From Coenobita brevimanus (taxonomy: Eukaryota > Arthropoda > Malacostraca > Decapoda > Coenobitidae), in NCBI GenBank assembly GCA_032717465.1, contig CM064681.1:11742235-11806234 (forward strand): a stretch of 64,000 nucleotides of DNA, in the 5' to 3' direction. Position 1 is the stretch's first letter. Every line of letters starts with the position of its first letter. Shown in pieces: positions 22,577-33,901 of the stretch. Below the pieces are notes generated by a model. The model worked only from the letters and a program-made list of their open reading frames with translations, was not told the DNA's origin and did no database searches. The translations under genes and the position numbers were made by a program.

Positions 22577-22577
<1 letters not shown>

Positions 22578-22726
22578 TGCTTGATGAACCGTGACAGGCC
22601 AAGGTAATCCAAAGACGCACGCTATCTTACGCACGCAACCTTACCACAGCCACACTCACACGCAACCTGACGCACGCAACTCACCAAGTGTCATCCACAC
22701 ACATGCAATCTACCCTCACGTAACTT

Positions 22727-22752
22727 CACACACACACACACACACACACACA
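22727..22752. repeat. (CA)n microsatellite
   Basis: 13 CA repeats after a degenerate CACGCAAC-rich lead-in (22615-22726). Confidence 0.95.
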
Positions 22753-22852
22753 ATATGACCACACTAAGAATTACGGACGATAAAAAGTAATGAAGAAAAA
22801 TACAAGTTCTAAAACCACAGGTGAATAGAATTCCGAAGAAATGACACTGTTT

Positions 22853-23350
22853 GAGGTGAGGTGAGGTGAGATGAGATGAGGTGAGGTGAGGTGAGGTGAA
22901 GTGAGGTGAGGTGGAGGTGAGGTGAGGTGGAGTGAGGTGAGGTGAGGTGAGGTCAGGTGAGGTGAGGTAAGGTAAGGTAAGGTGAGGTGGGGTGAGGTGA
23001 GGTGAGGTGAGGTGAGGTGAGGTGAGGTGATGTAGGGTGAGGTGAGGTGAGGTGGGGTGGGGTGGGGTGGGGTGGGGTGAGGTCGGGTGAGGTGAAGTGG
23101 GGTGAGATGAGGTGGGTTGAGGTTAGGTGGGTTGAGGTGAGGTGAGGTAACGTGAGGTGATGTAGGTTGGGGTGAGCTGAGGTGATGTGAGGTGAGGTGA
23201 GGTGGGGTGGGGTGAGGCGAAATGATGAGAAGCAAGGTGAGGTAGGGTCGGCTGGGGTGGAATGAGGTAGAGGTAAATGGGGTGAGGTGGGGTGAGGCAG
23301 ACGAAGCTGGGGTGGTAAGGGGTGGAGACATGTGATGTGATGAAGTGTGG
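22853..23350. repeat. (GAGGT)n pentanucleotide satellite, about 0.5 kb
   Basis: TGAGG pentamers run from 22853 to about 23220, then degrade. Local variants are GGGGT (23051-23080) and AAGGT (22967-22982). On the minus strand it translates as Ser/Pro/His/Leu/Thr-rich frames. It is not the arthropod telomere repeat TTAGG. Confidence 0.93.
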
Positions 23351-24289
23351 GGTGAGGGTAGGCTACACTTCATGAGTATGAGTGTAATGGAGTGAGTTAG
23401 TGTCTAATGGAGTGGGGCTGGATGGGATGAATGAGGTGAGATTATATGAAGTGACGAAGGCAGGGGTGAGGTGTGGAACTGTATGAGATGGCATGAGGTG
23501 AGGTGAGGTGATATGGAACGCGGTGAGGTTACAGGCAGGCTAATGTGTTTCTCGTCTAATCTTTAACTATGACAGTATTGGCAAGAAAATAAAAATTGTG
23601 ACCTGCTGCCTTCAAAACTGTCAAAATTTGTGTTTTCCATACAGCAACCTTCTCAGCAGGATGGCATTTTATTTTACCTTACTCCTGCTTCCTCAAGACG
23701 ATTTTATTTGGTTTATGAAAGCAATATCACAGCCTCTTCGCTGCGAGTACGTCATTTGCATGTAGGCCTTGCTAGTACTGGACAAATTTATTCAGGTCAG
23801 GAGAGGCTTTTAGAAATGAAACTCTTACAAACCAGCGCCGTTAACACCTTATACACAAGAGGTCTTTCTTTCCTTAACTGTGTTCGTCTGATGGTGGCAA
23901 GTATAACATGAAAAATACGCTACGGGGCTGAAAACTTTTACAAAGTAGTCAAAAACTGTCAAAAATTGCCGACAGCTCTTGCACGATGTTATTTCACAGA
24001 GGGTAGGAGAAATTAATAATCTTCCCTGACACATAAACCTAATAAAATAATAAAGACTAATAGTACTGGGTTCGGTTCTATCATATATTCTAAAAGTCTA
24101 ATGATCAACAAAAAGACAGACGAAAAGAGACAGACAAATCAGCAAACAGGGTACAGAGTGAATCAATCATGAGCCTCACACTAATCCTACTCACTTCACT
24201 CTTTGACTCACACTACTGATTACTCTCTCAGATTAACTTCATATCAATGGAGACAAAAATGTACCTGTATTTATTTGCATCTCTGTCTA
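23351..24289. other. Longest non-repetitive stretch; weak ORF only
   Basis: Sequence of ordinary complexity. A 93-codon frame at 23630-23911 (plus) has balanced composition but matches no family I know, and no splice-site or promoter evidence supports it. If a host exon lies in this window, this is one of few places it could be. Confidence 0.3.
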
Positions 24290-24643
24290 AAAAATCTACA
24301 AATCAAATATAGTAAAAAGGAAGGTGTTTATAGTAAAAAGGAAGGTGTTGAATCACAATCAAAATATTTACACATGTCAAGAATGACACTACAAACAGAC
24401 GATGCACGAAAGACTAAACACACACACACACACACAGGTGAGGTAGTACAGGTATATGTACTTACTGTATTTCATTAGCAACGCTATCAACACGACCACC
24501 ACGTACCGTACCTGCAAAGAGAATGTTTGTTAATAAATAAAGGAGTTTAGTAAGATGTACATTATTAATACTCTCAGCCCAAGGACGTTATTATAACTGA
24601 TTTCTCGGTAATACCATAATATTTAATTGTCCTTAGCAGACTA
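24290..24643. other. Unique sequence with a 23-bp duplication and short (CA)n
   Basis: TATAGTAAAAAGGAAGGTGTT is repeated in tandem at about 24308-24350 and a (CA)n lies at 24418-24436. Nothing else is supported. Confidence 0.5.
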
Positions 24644-24917
24644 CGGTACTAGTGAAGGTGGCATATTTACCTGCTATATATTTACCTGCTATATCTAACC
24701 CTGGCATTTATAATGTCTAGCCTCACCTGATACTACGGTAATAGTGAAGGTGGCATTGAAGGCTACAGTATATTTACCTGCTATATCTAACCCTGGCATT
24801 TATAATGGCTAGCCTCACCTGATACTACGGTAATAGTGAAGGTGGCATTGAAGGCTACAGTATATTTACCTGCTATATCTAACCCTGGCATTTATAATGT
24901 CTAGCCTCACCTGATAC
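24644..24917. repeat. 92-bp tandem repeat, three copies
   Basis: The unit from CTACGGTAATAGTGAAGGTG through CCTCACCTGATA is 92 bp (starts 24733 and 24825). The first, slightly shorter copy from about 24644 carries an internal duplication of TATATTTACCTGC. Confidence 0.92.
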
Positions 24918-25053
24918 TTTACACACAACAACAATATACTTATAACAAATGTCAAGGTATTTACATGGCAGGAGTGTAATGGCTTGGTTGACATGCTAAT
25001 TAGCCTTATTACTGTTTATATTGTGACCAGTTGTTTTATGAACGACCATTACT

Positions 25054-25138
25054 CTTTCTCTCTCTCTCTCTTCTCTCTCTCTCTCGTAGTCCATGTACAG
25101 AGATAAGTGTTGTATGTAAGGTCACGGCTGGGGTAGTG

Positions 25139-25206
<68 letters not shown>

Positions 25207-25300
25207 CAGGATAACACCTCTATCTCCAGACATGCACATACCTAAACTGGCCATATAAAAAAAAGTTATTGATGAGATTATGTACACACACCTGCAGGAT

Positions 25301-25339
<39 letters not shown>

Positions 25340-25340
25340 G
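25054..25340. repeat. (CT)n, (GT)n and (CA)n arrays
   Basis: (CT)n lies at 25054-25085, a 66-bp (GT)n at 25139-25204 and a (CA)n at 25302-25337, within about 300 bp. Confidence 0.95.
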
Positions 25341-25369
25341 GCACCACTGAGTACTTCGTAAGACATGTT

Positions 25370-25865
25370 TCTTTACCTCTCCTTTCTTTTATCAGCCAAT
25401 TTTTTATCTCTAGTTCTTTTGTTTTCTCTCATTCCTTCTTTCTGTCCTCTTTTCCCTTCCTCTAATTCCTTGTCTCTCTTTTTCCATTTTTCACACAAGC
25501 ACCCCAAATTTTTTCTTTCCTTCTCTTCCTTCTTTCTCCTTCACACCTCGAATTTCCTCATACCTTTTTCTTTCATATCTTTCCTCCGTCGTTAACATTC
25601 TTCTCATTCTTTTACCGTTCCTCCATCCATCCTCCTTCTCTCTCTAATCTCATTTTCTCTCCTTTCCTCCTCCTTCCATCCAGTCTTTTCTCTCTGTCTT
25701 CTTCCACTTCTCACTGTCATTGTTTTGATCGTTCTCTTCCTATAAGTTTTCCCCTCTCTTTCTTCCTCTCTCCCCCTTCCCCTACTATATGTTTCTCCCT
25801 CCCTTTTCTTTCCCCTCCTTCTTCTTCCTTCCTTCCTTCCCTCCCTCCTTCCTTCCTTCCCCTCA
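25370..25865. repeat. Pyrimidine-rich tract (about 0.5 kb)
   Basis: Plus strand mostly C and T with TTCCT motifs. This is the opposite orientation to the purine tracts at 17-22 kb. Confidence 0.88.
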
Positions 25866-25958
25866 CAAAACACAAACCAATTCGCTGCCGTCAGTCCAAA
25901 CTTGGAAAATATATTGAATCAGAAATACTTGGACCCACGGAAGAGACGACACACCGAT

Positions 25959-25962
<4 letters not shown>

Positions 25963-26028
<66 letters not shown>

Positions 26029-26052
26029 CTATCTATCTATCTATATATATAT
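25963..26052. repeat. (GT)n followed by (ATCT)n(AT)n
   Basis: A 63-bp GT array merges into four ATCT units and an AT run. Confidence 0.95.
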
Positions 26053-26149
26053 AAAGACTGCAGAAAATTTTGGAAAATTCCTGATTCTTTTGTGCCTACT
26101 TAACATTCAGTTATTATTATTATACTTCTTAACTCTCTTTCCCTCATAA

Positions 26150-26850
26150 TTTCTCTCCGTATTCCCCTAACTAGTCCTCTCCCCTTCCCTCGTCTCCCTA
26201 TCCTTTCTCTCCCCTCCCACCATCCTGTCATCCCTCCCTTCCCCTTCCATTATTTCTACCCTCCTCCTCACATCACCCCTCCTCTCAGACCCCTGTACCT
26301 CATCGTTCCTCCCCCCCCTCCTACTCCCGCCTGCACCTCATCCTTCCTTCCCCCTCCTCCTACTCCCTCCTGTACCTCATCCTTCCTTCCCCTCCTCCTA
26401 CTCCCTCCTGCACCTCATCCTTCCTTCCCCTCCTCCTACTCCCTCCTGCACCTCATCCTTCTTCCCCCTCCTCCTACTCCCTCCTGTCACCATCTCTCCC
26501 CTCCACTCTCCTTCTCCCCTCACCTGCTTCCCCTCAGTTTGCCCCAGACAGCTTGGCTCCCTTAACCATTAATTATACCCCTCACCCTGCCCCTCCCCTC
26601 TCCCTGCCCCTCCCCTCACCCTGACCCTCCCCTCACCCTGCCCCTGACCCTTCCCTCACCCTGTCCCTCCCCTCACCCTGGTCCTCCCCTCAACCTGCCC
26701 CTCCCCTCACCCTGCCCCTCCCTCACCCTGGCCCTCCCCTCACCCTGCCCCTCCCCTCACCCTGGCCCTCCCCTCACCCTGCCCCTCCCCTCATCCTGCC
26801 CCTCCCCTCACCCTGCCCCTCCCCTCACCCTGCCTTTCCACCACACCCCA
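26150..26850. repeat. Pyrimidine tract with 38-bp and 17-bp minisatellites
   Basis: Units of about 38 bp containing TCCTCCTACTCCCTCCTG and CACCTCATCCTTCCTTCCCC recur about four times (26300-26490). From 26575 to 26840 a 17-bp unit, CTCACCCTGCCCCTCCC, recurs about 15 times with G-to-A and CCTGACC variants. Confidence 0.88.
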
Positions 26851-27096
26851 CCACAACCACAACACTCCACCACACCCCACCACAACCACACTAACCACAT
26901 TTACCTCATACTGCCGATAATACTAGTCTTAAAAAATAGTCTACAAACATGGAGAGAATAGCAGGCCTTGTGGCTGGTGTGGCTGCTGTGGGGTTTAGCA
27001 GAGAGAGAGAGAGAGAGAGAGCAGGCAGTGTGGGTGACAGCTTCCCTCCCCACCCTCTGTTGTGTATATCGTGGGTCAAGCTGCTGTAAACATACC

Positions 27097-27142
<46 letters not shown>

Positions 27143-27260
27143 TAAACTTGTCATTTTCGGTAACTCTAGTCAGTCCTGTATTACAGTCTTCTACATGAAT
27201 GTCAAGATTAGTTTCCACTCTCTCTTTTCAAGTTCGTCATCATCATCATCATCATCACCA
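26851..27260. repeat. (GA)n and facing (CT)n, with (ATC)n
   Basis: (GA)n at 27000-27021 and (CT)n at 27100-27136 are inverted complements 78 bp apart, so the region can fold back. (ATC)n lies at 27236-27262. Confidence 0.8.
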
Positions 27261-27262
27261 TC

Positions 27263-27785
27263 AACATCATCTCATTTCTCACAAATATTAGAGACTAGAC
27301 AAAATCCAGACACGTAGGAAACAAAGATGATAACTATCAAATCCTGGCCCATGAAACGTGGCAATACCCGGCACTGGTCACTGCAGCCTCACACACTACG
27401 GCTTCACCACACAGACAACAGCCATCTACAGCTGTGTGACGTTGTTCCCGCGTCCCATACAAACAATACCGTTATGGAATTTAACAATAACAAATTACAA
27501 ATACCTGTATACAAAAAAATAAATAAATAACACAGCTAGCAAGGCATGAGAAGATACTTAAATAATTTCAAGAACTATGAGCTCACTGACCTGAATTATA
27601 AATATATTTTCGCAATAAATGTTCATTTATTATCTCAATTTGGCCACTGTGCTGAGGTGAGAGCCATTACTACATAAGGAATGTTGCTTCACGACCCTGC
27701 TGGACATCTTTATTGTAGCTAATCACATCAGCGAGTATTACCAGGATGATATTTTACTGTTACATTTATCTGCCTTGTAGCTGCT
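27263..27785. other. No feature recognised
   Basis: Ordinary-complexity sequence. A 67-codon frame at 27327-27530 is not supported by anything else. Confidence 0.4.
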
Positions 27786-27787
27786 TA

Positions 27788-27788
<1 letters not shown>

Positions 27789-27822
<34 letters not shown>

Positions 27823-28022
27823 TTATATACCGTATATATACAATACATAAAAAACGAAGGTGAACATCAGAGAAAGCGTAAACATCTTTATTTTTCTTGG
27901 GTAACTTGCCCGAGAAAACTGAAGAGGTTGTTTATGTTGTCACTGATCCTCACCTTCCTTATAAGACGACGCTTTCCTGTACAAAAATCTACAATGGGCA
28001 CATACATACATATACATATACC

Positions 28023-28082
<60 letters not shown>
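27789..28082. repeat. (CA)n and (TA)n arrays
   Basis: (CA)n lies at 27789-27820 and a 55-bp (TA)n at 28027-28081. Confidence 0.93.
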
Positions 28083-28085
<3 letters not shown>

Positions 28086-28271
28086 GGACGTTGTCACCAT
28101 ACAATTGAGTTAATTAGTAAGGTCATCAGCGTGGCGGGGTCATTCACAAGAGGCTTTGGCGTGTCAGGGTGAATGACCAACTCCAAAAATTTGCCAAGTG
28201 GAAAAAAATCTTTTCAGAGGCCAACTATATTTACTTGGTTTTTACCTGCCGCTCACCTGTGTGTGTATATC

Positions 28272-28272
<1 letters not shown>

Positions 28273-28334
<62 letters not shown>
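28273..28334. repeat. (CA)n microsatellite at the 5' side of a SINE
   Basis: About 62 bp of CA repeat that ends exactly where the tRNA-like head at 28335 begins. Confidence 0.96.
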
Positions 28335-28337
<3 letters not shown>

Positions 28338-28585
28338 TCGCTGGTGCAGTGGTAACGTTCTCGCTTGCCAACTGGTGGACGGGAGTTCGCGCCTCGCTCA
28401 GGTTGCGAAAAGTTTCACTCACGAAGTGCGTGGTTACTGTCCCCCTCGAGCAAGGGGAGGGGTGTGTGCGTGTGTGAAGGTCACAGCCTTGCCCTTAGAT
28501 CGGACTATAAGAGCTCTCAGCTTCCTTCCGGGAAGGTAAAAAGCTGACGATCGCGACCATCAAGTGATCATGACCGTCCCGGTGA

Positions 28586-28589
<4 letters not shown>
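28335..28589 (+). mobile_element. tRNA-derived SINE, family 2 copy A
   Basis: The head CTGCTCGCTGGTGCAGTGGT holds a full A box (TGGTGCAGTGG, 28342-28352) and a B-box-like AGTTCGCGCC (28384-28393), 31 bp downstream, close to true tRNA spacing. The body starts CAGGTTGCGAAAAGTTTCAC and is colinear with the copy at 33897-34257 (GTTGTAAAAACTTTGGGAAGCG). (CA)n arrays lie on both sides (28273-28334 and from 28590), so the element may have inserted in, or seeded, the microsatellite. Pol III could initiate here in principle. Confidence 0.75.
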
Positions 28590-28627
<38 letters not shown>

Positions 28628-28633
28628 TACACA

Positions 28634-28680
<47 letters not shown>
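28590..28680. repeat. (AC)n and (CT)n arrays
   Basis: AC repeats at 28590-28637 follow the SINE, then (CT)n at 28640-28679. Confidence 0.96.
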
Positions 28681-28681
<1 letters not shown>

Positions 28682-29425
28682 GGCTGATATAAAGGGCACT
28701 ATTCCAGTACACTCCTCATGCACTACACCAAACAAACTGTACACTGCCACTGTACCCATTACCACACTGTTGGCACCAGGCAGTGTGCTGGCGGGGCAAT
28801 ACAGTGGTGGTGAAGAACAGGCTGGACGCAACTGATTCAAAACATCACTGTGACAAAAGCTGTACCGATAACATTCTGTCAGTGAGGTAAGTGGGTGTGT
28901 TGCCATTATATGATATAGTATAGTACGGTAGCCCAGACGCCAAACCCACACACACCTCTTCACTTCCATGATGTAATGTAAGTTTTTGCTGTCTATAAAT
29001 GACTGGGAACTAATGGGAACAGACAATGCCTTCATAACCACGCCACTCCTTGACGTACTTACATAGTTGGATAAAATCGTTTGCTGAAGGCTTGATTAAA
29101 ATGAGAAGCAGGTAATCGTAGTGAAGAAGTTATTTTTCATGGTGATGTCTGATACGAAGCAGATATTTATGTATGAATATAATATTGCACACAACATATT
29201 AATCTGGCTGGTGTTCACTTCACAAAGATGCAGGTGAGTCTTGTATAAATAGAGCAGAATGTTGCCGCCAGGTAAGCCGCTTACCTGTGCCATTTGAATT
29301 TAATAACCCCCCCCCCCAGGAAAAAAATATCACACACACGGAATATATGTACCCCGCGGCACAGTGACATATAAATATTCTCTTAAAAACCAACACACTA
29401 CAAACCTGCACTGATTAATAGTATA

Positions 29426-29426
<1 letters not shown>
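28681..29426. other. No feature recognised
   Basis: Unique sequence with a C11 run at 29309-29319. Open frames of 60-157 codons are partly driven by the adjacent repeats and match no family. Confidence 0.4.
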
Positions 29427-29486
<60 letters not shown>

Positions 29487-29648
29487 AATATACAATCCTC
29501 TTAGCATACTCCCTAAAAAAAAAGGAATAATAGACAGAACGAAACTAATTACAAGTGAAAGAATATACTAAACTAAGAAACACACAATAATAACGTCTCT
29601 GTTGCCTCCTGCGTGGTTTTAGGTTACCAATTATAGAGGAATGAGAGG

Positions 29649-29694
<46 letters not shown>

Positions 29695-29783
29695 CGCAGT
29701 GTATATTATAAACAGGTCACATACACATACATACACACGACACCTATACAGTATTGACACATTACTGCATGACGCACACACAA

Positions 29784-29843
<60 letters not shown>
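29427..29843. repeat. (AC)n, (GT)n and (CT)n arrays
   Basis: (AC)n lies at 29427-29485, (GT)n at 29651-29691 and (CT)n at 29790-29843. Confidence 0.95.
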
Positions 29844-29846
<3 letters not shown>

Positions 29847-30079
29847 CAGCCTGTACACAGCCAGGCCGCCTCTGGCCAGATTACCTCCTCCACTCTCCTT
29901 ATAAAATCCTTCCCCAGGTGACAATAACATAAACTTGAGGGTGTTTTAAGGCTGGGCTATAAACTGGGCGGGAACTGGGCGGGCTGAGGGCAGGGTGGGC
30001 GTGGGAAGTGCTTAGTGGGTGGGGTGGGATAAGACGTGGGGGATATATTATTATTATGGGGTGTAATAATGGTGCTGGC

Positions 30080-30082
<3 letters not shown>
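29844..30082. other. No feature recognised
   Basis: Unique sequence with a G-rich patch (GGGCGGGAACTGGGCGGGC at about 29967). Confidence 0.5.
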
Positions 30083-30148
<66 letters not shown>

Positions 30149-30440
30149 CACAGACAGACAGACAGACAGACAGAGAACAAAAAGTAAAACAGAAAAATGG
30201 AAGAAAGAGAAGAATAAGCCGATGAAAATGATGAAGCGTAGGTGAGTAAGAGGGAGAAGATGAAGAGGGAACAAGAGAAAGACAAGAACGAAAAGTAGAA
30301 GACCAAGGAGGCGAAAAGGGACGGGAAGGAAGAGGACCAGAGGAAGTGGTGATGGAAAAAGAAAGAGAAGAAAATGGAGAGGTGAAAGTAGAAAAACATA
30401 AACGAATGAGAATTGTGGGGAAAATCTGGAATAAGAGAAG
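30083..30440. repeat. (GA)n(GACA)n and purine-rich tract
   Basis: (GA)n at 30083-30118 passes into (GACA)n at 30119-30173, then about 260 bp of GA-rich sequence. Confidence 0.92.
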
Positions 30441-30645
30441 AGTTTTTTGTACTGTTCAAAGGTTACATAGTTAAATAGGGTGTTAGGTGGTCTGATGTCT
30501 GAAAGAACGCGAGTTTAATCCCATGCAAGGGCCGCCTGATGTTCTGAATTTCGTTAAAACAGATTTTGCCGATTCTCCACAAGACCCACTGACATGTCAT
30601 AAAAACACTCAGGCTAACATCTTCACACCAGCCCTGATGTGACAG

Positions 30646-30887
30646 TCCTAGCATGTGCTGAATATGGACGGTGGTTACCAGTGCCAAAGGGGTGACATGT
30701 ACGGGTGTGTGGCACATGGGAGGACGTTGTGCCTCTGCAAACAAACTATCACGTCTATATCTAGTCCTTGCATGTACTGAATACGGACGGTGGGTATGAG
30801 TGCCGAAGGGGTGACATGTAATGCCGTGTGACACTTATGAGGACTGCTGTGCCAGTGGGAATGGACTATCATGTCTGTATCTAGAGT
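30646..30887. repeat. 119-bp tandem duplication, diverged
   Basis: The segment starting TCCTAGCATGTGCTGAATA at 30646 recurs at 30765 (TCCTTGCATGTACTGAATA) with the same downstream landmarks GGACGGTGG, AAGGGGTGACATGTA and CTATCA(C/T)GTCT. Divergence of roughly 15-20% by eye suggests an old event. Confidence 0.85.
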
Positions 30888-31059
30888 TGCGCGATACATT
30901 CCAGTCATCCTCCAGGCACTGCTGTTGCGGACAGAAATACTGATCCATTCTGGCCAAGTCAATAAGGACATAGTAAACAAGGCCTTTTTAAACTCAGTGA
31001 TATGATATTCGTAGTCCAAGAAGCTATTCAAATATCATGTAATAACTCTATCCTGTCAC

Positions 31060-31180
31060 ACAAAATAATTCCACACCTGTCACACTAAATAATTCCACAT
31101 GCCACACTAAATAATTCCACATGCCACACTAAATAATTCCACACGTCACACTAAATAATTCCACACCTGTCACACACAAA
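31060..31180. repeat. 23-27 bp tandem repeat, five copies
   Basis: Units of CACACTAAATAATTCCACA with short variable linkers (CCTGT, TGC, CGT). Confidence 0.9.
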
Positions 31181-31284
31181 CAATGCAGTGATAATATTGT
31201 CAACAACAACTGTACACTCGCCGTCAATAATCTTGTAGAAACTCTTGAACTTCTATCAAAACCTAATTACAGTTTACTCAACGG

Positions 31285-31470
31285 GGATTACGGATGTTGG
31301 AGTCTAGTTCACTGGATCGAACCCTCCCACGTGTAAAGGAATTATTGATCGACACTGTACACACAACACCCAGACTAATATCAAGGGTGTTGGAGTGTGG
31401 TGTTAGGGGCCAGACGCGTCAAGGAATTACTGACCGACACTGTACTCACAACACCAGCTCTTCCTCCTTC
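31285..31470. repeat. Diverged duplication of about 100 bp
   Basis: AAGGAATTATTGATCGACACTGTACACACAACACC near 31336 is echoed at 31418 by AAGGAATTACTGACCGACAC followed by TGTACTCACAACACC; GTTGGAGT precedes both. Confidence 0.75.
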
Positions 31471-31542
31471 CATTAGCAAAAGAAAACATGTCAGAACTGT
31501 CAATATCAGAGCCAGCCAGACCTGCCTTATTTACCAGCTACC

Positions 31543-31544
<2 letters not shown>

Positions 31545-31585
<41 letters not shown>

Positions 31586-32105
31586 ACACACACACACACA
31601 CGCCAGTCAGGGTATCGGGTGTCGTGTGTGTTAGTGGACAGAACACACGTGGGTCACCCTTGTTTATGTGTTCCACTCCTCACCCCTCACCCTTCATCCC
31701 TCACTCCTCACCCTTCATCCCTCACCCCTCACCCCTGGCCTTTCACCCTCATCCTGTATCCCTCATTCATCAACCCCCCTTCTTACCCTTCACCCATCAA
31801 CCTACCCCTCACCCCCCCTCACCCCCTCCATCCCTTCCTTTCCTCCCTCCCCCCTCATCCTACCCCTAACCTCTCTACCCACATCCTCACCCTCACCCCC
31901 ACCCTCACCCAACACTCAACCCTCATCTTTCACCCCAACCCCTCGCCCTCCCCCCTGCCTCCACCACCACAGCCAGTCCACCCGGGGTCGTATTCACAAA
32001 CCCTCCATCGCTGCCTAGTGTGAGTCAACCCATAGACTGATATTATCTGTTTTTATTACGATAGTGTGAAGGCGTGCACTAGGAAACAGTGATCAAGGGT
32101 GAGCA

Positions 32106-32150
<45 letters not shown>
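31545..32150. repeat. (CT)n(CA)n, CCCTCACC-rich tract and (GT)n
   Basis: A CT/CA compound array at 31545-31600, a pyrimidine-rich stretch of CACCCCTCACCCTTCATCCC-like units at 31670-31990, and (GT)n at 32109-32150. Confidence 0.9.
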
Positions 32151-32151
<1 letters not shown>

Positions 32152-32249
32152 ATAAACATCACCCCCACGCCCCTGCTATCATGAAAAAATATTTATAATG
32201 ATCGGAAGTGCCAGTGTATGGTGGGAAAAAATACAATCACCGTCTCATA

Positions 32250-32250
32250 C

Positions 32251-32345
<95 letters not shown>
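32250..32345. repeat. (GA)n microsatellite, about 48 repeats
   Basis: 96 bp of GA repeat with one AAA interruption near 32271. (CA)n follows at 32476-32518. Confidence 0.97.
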
Positions 32346-32348
<3 letters not shown>

Positions 32349-32471
32349 ATTTGGATTTAGAGAAAAAAATATCAGAGAAACATATACGAACAAAAATATA
32401 TAAAATTAACACAAAATACAGGTTTCGAACAAAAGAAAGCATAATGCCAACAAACTGTGTATATAATAACC

Positions 32472-32521
<50 letters not shown>

Positions 32522-32689
32522 CAACCCAAGTTATGTATTTAATCCGGACCGAGGAAAAATTCTTATGTATCGACTGAGATTATAATAACACGGAGGTGAA
32601 AAAAAAAAATGTAAGGAAAGTGTAGAATGTAATCAGAGAAATGGAAGGGAATGGGATATGATGACTGAGGCAGGGGATCAATACACACA

Positions 32690-33060
32690 CGTACATACAT
32701 ACATAAATAATTATTTTATACTTACAAATTTACATACATACATACATACATGAATGCATGCATACATTCATACATTTATACACACAAATATACTGTACAT
32801 ACATACACATACCTAACACTATAGGCTACATACACCCTATAAAAACAGAATCGGGACCCTTACTGCACGATACAGTATGCCACACCGCACGAAGGAATTT
32901 GAAGCCCCAGTTGAGTTCTGGTGCGCATCAGTGGTCATTGCGAGACGCATCAGCTCGTGGGGTCCCGATTCTTTCTTTATAGGGTGTACATACATACATA
33001 CATAAAACAAATATACATACATGCATACATACATACACATACCTAACACTATGTACAGAT
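32690..33060. repeat. (TACA)n arrays duplicated on both sides of a TIR element
   Basis: TACA tetramers lie at 32690-32760 and 32988-33040. The phrase ACATACACATACCTAACACTA occurs on both sides of the element at 32833-32986, near 32803 and 33030, so the flank is itself a direct repeat of about 225 bp spacing. Confidence 0.85.
32833..32986. mobile_element. 154-bp MITE with 27-bp TIRs and TA target site
   Basis: The first 27 bp (starting CACCCTATAAA) match the reverse complement of the last 27 bp at 25 of 27 positions, both arms ending in GAATCGGGACCC. TA lies immediately outside each end (32831-32832 and 32987-32988), as left by Tc1/mariner-type transposases. There is no coding capacity. Confidence 0.75.
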
Positions 33061-33191
33061 GCATTCATACACACACACACATGATTGCACATACACTGAC
33101 ATACACAAATAGGCCTACACAAGAGATATGCAAACATAACACCCCCCCCACACACACATGTACTGCATACACACACAAAACTGTCCCTGCG

Positions 33192-33231
<40 letters not shown>

Positions 33232-33245
33232 TGTGTGTGTGTTGA
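33061..33245. repeat. (ACAC)-rich patch and (GT)n
   Basis: Degenerate CA and TACA runs, then (GT)n at 33198-33241 with one GTGA interruption. Confidence 0.85.
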
Positions 33246-33560
33246 AGGGAAGTAAACGGTGGTACCGTGCCGTCTGCATTCAGTTATAAATCACCAATAT
33301 TGGTTGATAAGGTGGTAACTAAAGTGGTGAGGGTGTGTGCTGTGGTGTGTGTGTTGGAGGGGGTGGACGGTGGTGCTGTGTAGTCTGGATTTAGTTACAT
33401 ATCACGACAATATTGGTTAATACGATCATAATGTACAGCAGTGAATGTGTTGTGGTGCTAAGGGGAGGCAAGCGGTGATGCAAAACAGCCTGCATTAAGT
33501 TAAACATCACATCAATACTGGCTGGGTGCCGCATGGTGACCAAAGTATAATACTGTGAAC
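33246..33560. repeat. Diverged tandem repeat of about 105-110 bp, three copies
   Basis: Landmarks GGTGGTACCGTGCCGTCTGC, GGTGGTGCTGTGTAGTCTGG and GGTGATGCAAAACAGCCTGC occur near 33259, 33369 and 33472, each followed by ATT(C/T)AGTTA and CAATA(T/C)TGG. Confidence 0.75.
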
Positions 33561-33644
33561 ACTACCCTGGCAAGGTATTAACAAAGGATCTTAACACCTT
33601 CTAGCATTTGGTTCCTTCTTCCTTGTATTGAAAAAAAAAAAAAG

Positions 33645-33662
33645 TCTTCCTTCTAAAATACG

Positions 33663-33732
<70 letters not shown>

Positions 33733-33854
33733 GGACACAGCTTTCATCAACCCTTTCACTGCTAGCTTGCTTTCATTGTCTTCCTTCTATAATACGATTG
33801 TATTTCGACAATGAAAGCACGCTAGCAGTGAAAGGGTTGATGAAAGCTGTGTCC

Positions 33855-33898
<44 letters not shown>
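33645..33898. repeat. 50-bp-arm palindrome embedded in (TA)n arrays
   Basis: Arms 33731-33780 and 33807-33856 are reverse complements with one mismatch (49 of 50), separated by 26 bp. (TA)n arrays (33664-33730 and 33857-33897) extend the complementarity outward. The spacer phrase TCTTCCTTCTATAATACGAT is also present before the first (TA)n at about 33645-33664 with one change. Such a structure can extrude as a cruciform. Confidence 0.92.

Positions 33899-33901
<3 letters not shown>

Noticed and set aside
22853..23350. Interstitial telomere repeat
   Set aside because: The unit is GAGGT, not TTAGG; single TTAGG words are incidental.
23630..23911. 93-codon frame as a host gene
   Set aside because: Balanced composition but no family match, no start or splice evidence and no conservation data.
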